DNA from: an uncultured Adlercreutzia sp.
Lineage (GTDB): Bacteria > Actinomycetota > Coriobacteriia > Coriobacteriales > Eggerthellaceae
Assembly (NCBI RefSeq): GCF_958431955.1
Contig: NZ_CAUASN010000026.1
Coordinates: forward strand, 1-36,581
Direction of reading: 5' to 3'
Length of the DNA: 36,581 nucleotides
Shown: piece after piece, positions 31,983 through 36,581 of the stretch
Layout of the letters: each line of letters starts with the position of its first letter
Position numbering within the stretch: the stretch's first letter is position 1
Translations under genes and position numbers: made by a program
The notes under the pieces: generated by a model
The model's database searches: none
What the model was told of the DNA's origin: nothing
Seen by the model: only the letters and a program-made list of their open reading frames with translations

Positions 31983-33044
31983 TTACGCGCCGAAGAGGTG
32001 CTCGATCATGGGGGTTGCGACGATCCAGAGGGGCATCGTGGCGGCGAAGGCCAGGGTGGACACGGCCACGGTGGACGCGCCCTCGCGCACGTAGATGTTG
32101 TAGCGGCTGGAGATGATGATGCCGGAGAACGCCGGGGGCAGGGCGATGGCCAGCACGAACATCTGCAGCATCTCGCCGTGGATGCCGCACACCAGGCCGA
32201 GCGCCAGGCCGATGGCCGGGGTGAGCAGGTTGCGGTAGAACACGTTCCAGATGGTCTCCTTGCCCAGGCTGAACTTCACCGTGGACAACGCGATGCCGGC
32301 GGCGAACACGGCCAGGCCGGAGTTGGCCTTGGCGATGAGGCTGAAGCAGGGGTCGAGCTCGGAGGGGAACTTGATGCCCACGAGCACCATGACCACGGCC
32401 AGGATGGGCACCCACACCACCGGCTGCTTCAGCGACTTGATGACAGCATCCAGGTTGGAGTTGTGGGCCTTTTTGGCCGGGGCAGGCGCGGCGGGGGCTC
32501 CCTTGCCCGCAACGGCGGCCGTGCCCGTGGCAGCGAGCTTCGTCTTGCCGGTACCCTTTTCGGCCTCGGCGTTCAGTCCCTTGTTCACCAGGTAGAAGCC
32601 GATGGGGATGGTGATGGCGTTCACGATGATGGCCACGATGGCCACCACAAGCCCCGTCTGGGTGCCGGTGCCGAACACCGGGTCCAGCACGGCGAAGCCC
32701 AGAAAGCCGATGGTGGGCGAGCCGGCGATAAGGGCGCAGACGCCGGCCTCGGCGATGTTGTGCTTGAACATCTTCCAGCACAGGAAGAAACTGAGCATGA
32801 ACATGCCGATGACCACGACCAGGCTCACGAGGGTGAGGGGCAAGTCGCTGAACAGCATCTCGCGGGTGGCCTTGGTGATGGAGAGAAACAAAGCCGCCGG
32901 CAGGGCGATGTCCAGCACGACCTTGTTCAGGCCCTGCATCTGGTCGTTGTCGAACTTGTGCAATTTGCCGCCGAGGTAGCCGAGGATCATGATGGCGAAG
33001 ATCGGCAGGATGTCGGCGATGATGATGTTACCGATGTCTCCCAT
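31983..33044 (-). CDS. AEC-family carrier, probable oxalate/formate transporter
   Basis: 353 residues, membrane protein of the auxin efflux carrier family, with about ten hydrophobic segments in two halves (first: DILPIFAIMILGYLGGKL and ALPAALFLSI; second: LAVFAAGIALS and LTPAIGLALGL). The central cytoplasmic loop is rich in Ala, Pro and Lys. It follows oxc on the same strand. In enteric bacteria the AEC protein YfdV is also encoded with oxc and frc homologues, so oxalate import or formate export is the likely role. No OxlT-like MFS antiporter is in the window. Confidence 0.88.
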   Translation of the reverse strand: MGDIGNIIIADILPIFAIMILGYLGGKLHKFDNDQMQGLNKVVLDIALPAALFLSITKATREMLFSDLPLTLVSLVVVIGMFMLSFFLCWKMFKHNIAEAGVCALIAGSPTIGFLGFAVLDPVFGTGTQTGLVVAIVAIIVNAITIPIGFYLVNKGLNAEAEKGTGKTKLAATGTAAVAGKGAPAAPAPAKKAHNSNLDAVIKSLKQPVVWVPILAVVMVLVGIKFPSELDPCFSLIAKANSGLAVFAAGIALSTVKFSLGKETIWNVFYRNLLTPAIGLALGLVCGIHGEMLQMFVLAIALPPAFSGIIISSRYNIYVREGASTVAVSTLAFAATMPLWIVATPMIEHLFGA

Positions 33045-33080
33045 GGTTGTCTTCTTTCTCGCGGCTCTTCTGAGTCGGGC

Positions 33081-33182
33081 CGCGGGGTAATGCTCAGTCG
33101 CTCAGACAGTCCTCGCTTTGTGGAAATGTCCACTGGACATTTCCAGTCGCTGCGGAACTCGCTTGGTGAGCATCACCCCACG
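33081..33182 (-). repeat. Structured intergenic element, copy B
   Basis: Second copy of the element at 6294-6411. The outer stem pairs 33081-33096 with 33167-33182 (14 of 16 paired). The inner hairpin pairs 33121-33131 with 33135-33145 (perfect, 11 bp). Conserved segments are GCTCAGACAGTCCTCGCT at 33100-33117 (17 of 18 as in copy A) and TCGCTGCGGAACTC at 33147-33160 (14 of 14). On the minus strand it begins 33 bases after the oxc stop and lies before the AEC gene, so it could limit or stabilise readthrough between them. Confidence 0.75.
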
Positions 33183-33214
33183 TCCCTCTACGCTCTGCCG
33201 CAGTTGAACCTTTC

Positions 33215-34996
33215 TTAATCGACGAGCTTACCGTTCTCGCGGTGCTCGGCGAGGTCTTCCTGCTCGTTGCCTACGAGCGGGCCGGTGACGGGCTGCGGGT
33301 TCAAGTAGGTGATGTGGCCCGACTCCTTGCCGGAGTGGATGGACAGCTCGCAGCACACCATGGTGGGCTTGCCGCTGGCCACACCCTCGGCCACGTACTT
33401 CTCCACCTCGGCCGGGGTGGTGGCGTAGTAGCCGGTGCCGCCGAAGGCCTCCATGAGCTTCTCGTAGTGGCCCAAGGCCGACAGCGTCAGCGGCGAGGGG
33501 TCGCCGTCGGTGCCGAGGTTCTTGAAGTCGCCGCGGTAGATGCCGCCGTTGTTCAGCACCACCACCGTCACGGGCAGGTTGTAGCGGCAGATGGTCTCCA
33601 CCTCCATGCCGTCGAAGCCGAAGGCCGAGTCGCCGTGGATGGAGATGACCGGCTTGCCGGTGGTCACGGCCGCGCCGATGGCGTAGGGCAGGCCCACGCC
33701 CATGACGCCCCAGGTGCCGCAGTCCAGGCGGTGACGGGGCAGGTACATGTCGATGATGTCGCGGCAGTCGTCGAGCGCGTTGGCGCCCTCGTTGGTGATG
33801 TACACGTCGTGGTTGGCGTCGGTGACCTTCTTGATGGCGCCGAGCGCGTTGTAGTGGGTCATGGGCACGGTGTCGGCCGTCTCGGCTCCGCTGAAGCGGG
33901 CGTTGTTCTTGGCCGAGTCGGCCTGGATGGCCTCAAGCCACGCGGGATCGGCCTTGTAGGGGTGCGCGGCCAGGTACTCGTTGAACTTGGTTACGGTGGA
34001 CTTCAGGTCGCCCACCACGGGAGCCGCGATGTAGCGGGAGTTGTCGATCTCGGTGGGGTCGATGTCCACCTGGATGAACTTCACGTTCTCGTTCCAGTGC
34101 TTGCCCTTGCCGAAGTTCAGCATCCAGTTCAGGCGCGCGCCGAGCAGCACCACCACGTCGGCCTCGCGCATGGTCATGCCGCGGGCGCTGGCGGCGTTCT
34201 GCGGATGGTTGTCGGGAAGGACGCCCTTGGCCATGGACATGGCCAGGTACGGCGCTCCGATAGATTCCACGAACTGCTTCACCTCGTCCTCGCACTGGGC
34301 ATAGGCCGAGCCCTTGCCGATGTAGATAAGGGGCTTCTTCGCGCTGGCCAGAAGCTCCATGGCCCCCTCGATCACCGACTGGGCCGGAATCTGGGCCGGA
34401 GCGGGGTCGTTCACCTCGTACAGAAGGCTTTCGGCCACGTCCTGGGCGATGGTCTGGCCAAGCGTGTCGCCCGGCAGGTCGATGTACACGCCGCCGGGGC
34501 GCCCCGAGCAGGCCGCGCGGATGGCGCGGGCCACCACGAGCGGGATGTCCTCGATCTTATCGACGCGGTAGGCGGCCTTCGAGAAGGGTTTCGCGTAGTT
34601 CAGCTGGTCCATGCCCTCGTAGTCGCCCTCGCCCAGGTCGATGAGCTCGCGGGACGACGAGCCGGACAGCATGATGACCGGCCAGCCGTTCTCGGTGGCT
34701 TCCTTCAGCGGGATGAGGCCGTTCATGAAGCCGGGGGCCGATACCGTCAGGTACACGCCGGGCTTACCGGTGATGAAGCCCTCGGCCGCGGCGGCGTTGC
34801 CGGCATCGGACTCGTGGCGCAGGCCGATGTAGCGGATCCCCTTCGCCTGGGCGATGCGCGCCACGTCGGTCACGGGAATGCCGATAACGCCGTACATCTT
34901 GTCGAGGTGGTTCTTCAGCAGCGACTGGACAAGAACGTGGAACCCGTCGGTGAGGTTGGCGTTCTCGGCGGTCGTCGCGGTCGGTGCAGTGGACAT
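33215..34996 (-). CDS. oxc: Oxalyl-CoA decarboxylase
   Basis: 593 residues. TPP-dependent enzyme that splits oxalyl-CoA into formyl-CoA and CO2; formyl-CoA returns to Frc. Family blocks: KMYGVIGIPVTDVAR, Glu62 in RHESDAG (activates TPP), KPGVYLTVSAPGFMNGL, SGRPGGVYIDLPGD, DPAPAQIPA, GKGSAYAQCEDE, GARLNWMLNFGKGKHW, NEGANALDDCR, CGTWGVMGVG, and the TPP motif GDSAFGFDGMEVETICRYN ending NNGGIYRG. About 25 residues longer than the Oxalobacter enzyme, mainly at the ends. The ATG at 34996 has AGGAGG six bases upstream; a longer upstream frame is not supported. It heads the oxc/AEC unit. Confidence 0.97.
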   Translation of the reverse strand: MSTAPTATTAENANLTDGFHVLVQSLLKNHLDKMYGVIGIPVTDVARIAQAKGIRYIGLRHESDAGNAAAAEGFITGKPGVYLTVSAPGFMNGLIPLKEATENGWPVIMLSGSSSRELIDLGEGDYEGMDQLNYAKPFSKAAYRVDKIEDIPLVVARAIRAACSGRPGGVYIDLPGDTLGQTIAQDVAESLLYEVNDPAPAQIPAQSVIEGAMELLASAKKPLIYIGKGSAYAQCEDEVKQFVESIGAPYLAMSMAKGVLPDNHPQNAASARGMTMREADVVVLLGARLNWMLNFGKGKHWNENVKFIQVDIDPTEIDNSRYIAAPVVGDLKSTVTKFNEYLAAHPYKADPAWLEAIQADSAKNNARFSGAETADTVPMTHYNALGAIKKVTDANHDVYITNEGANALDDCRDIIDMYLPRHRLDCGTWGVMGVGLPYAIGAAVTTGKPVISIHGDSAFGFDGMEVETICRYNLPVTVVVLNNGGIYRGDFKNLGTDGDPSPLTLSALGHYEKLMEAFGGTGYYATTPAEVEKYVAEGVASGKPTMVCCELSIHSGKESGHITYLNPQPVTGPLVGNEQEDLAEHRENGKLVD

Positions 34997-35049
34997 AGGT
35001 GCCTCCTGATCTCGAAAATAGGCAGGGAGAAGCGGTGCTTCAACAAGAG

Positions 35050-35055
35050 AATATA
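35050..35055 (-). promoter_or_regulatory. -10 box of oxc
   Basis: Minus-strand TATATT, 54 bases before the oxc ATG, giving a start near 35043. No clear -35. Confidence 0.4.
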
Positions 35056-35103
35056 GCCCGCGGCACGAGGCGTTCCGGCTGCTTGGGAGGCGATGTTGGC
35101 GGG

Positions 35104-35134
35104 AAGTTGCCGAACTGCATTGCAAAGGCAACTT
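35104..35134. promoter_or_regulatory. Dyad AAGTTGCC-N15-GGCAACTT between oxc and CDF genes
   Basis: Perfect 8-base inverted arms at 35104-35111 and 35127-35134. It lies about 76 bases upstream of the predicted oxc start and 59 upstream of the CDF start. The spacer length equals that of the dyad upstream of frc, although the arm sequences share only GTTGC on the left side. Candidate operator for the oxalate genes or for the CDF gene. Confidence 0.45.
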
Positions 35135-35165
35135 GGCCCGCGGGGGCCTTGGAAGCGATGGGGAC

Positions 35166-35171
35166 TATAAT
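35166..35171 (+). promoter_or_regulatory. -10 box of the CDF transporter gene
   Basis: Consensus TATAAT, 48 bases before the ATG at 35219; predicted start near 35178. No good -35. Confidence 0.45.
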
Positions 35172-35218
35172 CTGATATGAGTTAGGAAGGCGCACATAAT
35201 GTATCGAAGGTGATGGTT

Positions 35219-36316
35219 ATGAATCGCGAGCACGAGATCGTCAAGGCGAGCATTTACGGCATCGTGGGCAACCTGCTGCTCGTGGCCTTCAAGATGGCTG
35301 TGGGCTTCGTGTCCCATTCCATCGCCATCATTTTGGACGGCGTGAACAACGCCACCGACGCACTCTCGTCCATCGTCACCATCGTGGGCACGAAGCTGGC
35401 CGGGCGCCGTCCCGACCGCCGCCACCCCTTCGGCTACGGGCGCGTGGAGTACCTCACGAGCGTGGTCATCGCCGTCATCATCCTGGTGGCCGGCCTCATC
35501 TCGCTGCGCGAGTCGGTGGTGAAGATATTGCATCCGGGCATGCCGTCCTACTCGACGATCACCATCGCGGTGATCGTGGTGGCCATTCTGGCGAAGATAT
35601 TCATCGGCATCATGTTCAAGCGTTTCGGCGACAAGACCGACTGCGAGGCGCTCATCGCCTCGGGCGTGGACTCCAACTACGACGCCGTGCTGTCGGCGGG
35701 CACGCTGGTGGTGGCGTTTGCCCAGAACATCTGGGGGCTCAACATCGACGGCGTGGTGGGCCTCATCATCTCGCTCGTGGTGTGCAAGGCCGGCGTGGAG
35801 GTGCTGCGCGACGCGCTGGCGCCCATCATCGGGCTTCCCGAGGACAAGAAGCTCGTGGAGGGCATCGAGACCTACGCGAACGGGTTTCCCGAGGTGCGCG
35901 GTACCTACGACGTGGTGCTCGACAACTTCGGGCCCAACGAGGTGATCGGCTCGCTGCACATCGAGGTGGACGACGATATGAACGCCCGCGAGATCCACGC
36001 GCTGACGCGCAAGATATCCGAGGGGCTGGCCGAGAAGTTCCGCATCATGGCCACGGTGGGCGTATACGCCGCCAACACGACGGGCGAGTTCGCCCCGATG
36101 CACGCCGATTTGGAGGCGCTGGCGAAGGAGAACCCGAAGATCCTGCAGGTGCACGGCTTCTACGTGGACGACCAGACCAAGACAGTGTACTTCGACATGA
36201 TGATCGACTTTCACGCCGACGACGACGCCATCCGCGCCCAGGTGGTCGACGCCATGAAGAAGAAGTACCCCGCCTACGACTACAACGTGGTGGTGGACAC
36301 CGACTACGAGGACTGA
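35219..36316 (+). CDS. Cation diffusion facilitator family transporter
   Basis: 365 residues. Exports divalent metal ions (Zn, Fe, Mn or Co) in exchange for protons. Membrane part of six segments: FKMAVGFVSHSIAIILDGVNNATDALSS, HPFGYGRVEYLTSVV, then the metal-site segment GVDSNYDAVLSAGTLV, and VVGLIISLVVCKAG. Metal-ligand positions are Asp in LDGVNNATD and Asp in VDSNYDA; the first contains Gly-Val-Asn-Asn in place of the more usual Ser-Leu. A long cytoplasmic C-terminal domain follows. The ATG at 35219 is preferred to those at 35210 and 35213 because AAGG lies eight bases before it. The metal cannot be told from sequence. Confidence 0.9.
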   Translation: MNREHEIVKASIYGIVGNLLLVAFKMAVGFVSHSIAIILDGVNNATDALSSIVTIVGTKLAGRRPDRRHPFGYGRVEYLTSVVIAVIILVAGLISLRESVVKILHPGMPSYSTITIAVIVVAILAKIFIGIMFKRFGDKTDCEALIASGVDSNYDAVLSAGTLVVAFAQNIWGLNIDGVVGLIISLVVCKAGVEVLRDALAPIIGLPEDKKLVEGIETYANGFPEVRGTYDVVLDNFGPNEVIGSLHIEVDDDMNAREIHALTRKISEGLAEKFRIMATVGVYAANTTGEFAPMHADLEALAKENPKILQVHGFYVDDQTKTVYFDMMIDFHADDDAIRAQVVDAMKKKYPAYDYNVVVDTDYED

Positions 36317-36332
36317 GACCGCCGCTCGGCGT

Positions 36333-36369
36333 AAAAAGAGCCGGCCCGCGTTTCGCTGCGGGCCGGCTC
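36333..36369 (-). terminator. Intrinsic terminator of the gene at the right edge
   Basis: Perfect 12-base arms GAGCCGGCCCGC (36338-36349) and GCGGGCCGGCTC (36358-36369). A run of T follows on the minus strand (36337-36333), so it ends the minus-strand gene starting beyond the window; its position can also serve the convergent CDF gene. Confidence 0.8.
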
Positions 36370-36395
36370 CTGAGGTGATGCGGGGCGAAAGGGGG

Positions 36396-36581
36396 CTACT
36401 TCTGCTCGCCCTCGGCCGGGGTCTCCTCGACGATGGTGACGCCGGCCTGGGCGTCCTCGATGTAGTTGTCGGGAAGCACCACAGCGGGCTCGGCGGCGGC
36501 AACCTCGGTTGCGGTCACGGCCTCGACGGCCACGCCCTCGGCGGGGGTGACGGGAGCCGGGTCGGAGACGAGGGGCTGGGC
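36396..36581 (-). CDS. C-terminal 61 residues of an unidentified protein
   Basis: Open frame on the minus strand from the window edge to a TAG at 36398-36396. The tail is rich in Pro, Ala, Val and Glu (AQPLVSDPAPVTPAEG onward, ending ETPAEGEQK) with one less repetitive patch, VVLPDNYIEDAQAG. It reads as a disordered acidic C-terminus. It stops 27 bases before a strong terminator. I cannot assign a family from this part. Confidence 0.6.
   Translation of the reverse strand, partial: AQPLVSDPAPVTPAEGVAVEAVTATEVAAAEPAVVLPDNYIEDAQAGVTIVEETPAEGEQK

Overview
This 36.6 kb window is high-GC chromosomal DNA, densely coded, from an anaerobic actinobacterium of the class Coriobacteriia. The gene types fit the family Eggerthellaceae: Tat-exported molybdoenzyme and flavin reductase lipoproteins, LuxR regulators fused to a polytopic membrane domain, a tungsten aldehyde:ferredoxin oxidoreductase, a one-chain pyruvate:ferredoxin oxidoreductase and an oxalate pathway. 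An Eggerthella-like genus is an inference from gene content, not a sequence match. I found 32 coding sequences, two of them cut by the window edges. I saw no rRNA, tRNA, CRISPR array or insertion sequence.

Positions 1-6260 are a redox block. A partial aldehyde:ferredoxin oxidoreductase gene (minus) diverges from a four-gene plus-strand operon: Tat-type Fe-S protein, molybdopterin lipoprotein, four-cluster ferredoxin subunit and NrfD membrane subunit. Both promoters carry a CCCTC/GAGGG dyad about 42 bases upstream of the inferred transcription start. Positions 6261-17007 are mostly housekeeping: a VanY-type peptidase, a flavin-fold protein, an orphan Vsr-like nuclease, PLP synthesis (pdxS, pdxT) with a divergent PdxR/MocR regulator, a ferredoxin protein, a TPP riboswitch driving thiM and a thiamine-binding protein, mnmA, and a hybrid histidine kinase.

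Positions 17197-20576 hold a divergent pair: a secreted flavin reductase of unknown substrate and its likely membrane LuxR regulator. A LysR gene diverging from cysK follows.

Positions 22758-34996 carry the oxalate module: a WYL regulator, frc (formyl-CoA:oxalate CoA-transferase), nifJ (pyruvate:ferredoxin oxidoreductase), an AEC carrier and oxc (oxalyl-CoA decarboxylase). Frc and Oxc together turn oxalate into formate and CO2; the AEC protein probably moves oxalate or formate. Between frc and nifJ lies a segment that reads as lower in GC (about 25.5-28.1 kb). It holds two small HTH proteins, a DUF2975 membrane protein and a radical SAM/SPASM maturase followed after 2 bases by a 27-residue peptide gene, which looks like an uncharacterised RiPP locus. 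A cation diffusion facilitator and the tail of an unidentified protein end the window.

The two signals I would examine first are the radical SAM plus 27-residue peptide pair (25978-27302) and a roughly 100-base structured element present twice (6294-6411 and 33081-33182). Both copies lie just 3' of a minus-strand stop codon. The stems differ completely between copies but still pair, while the internal-loop sequence is nearly identical.
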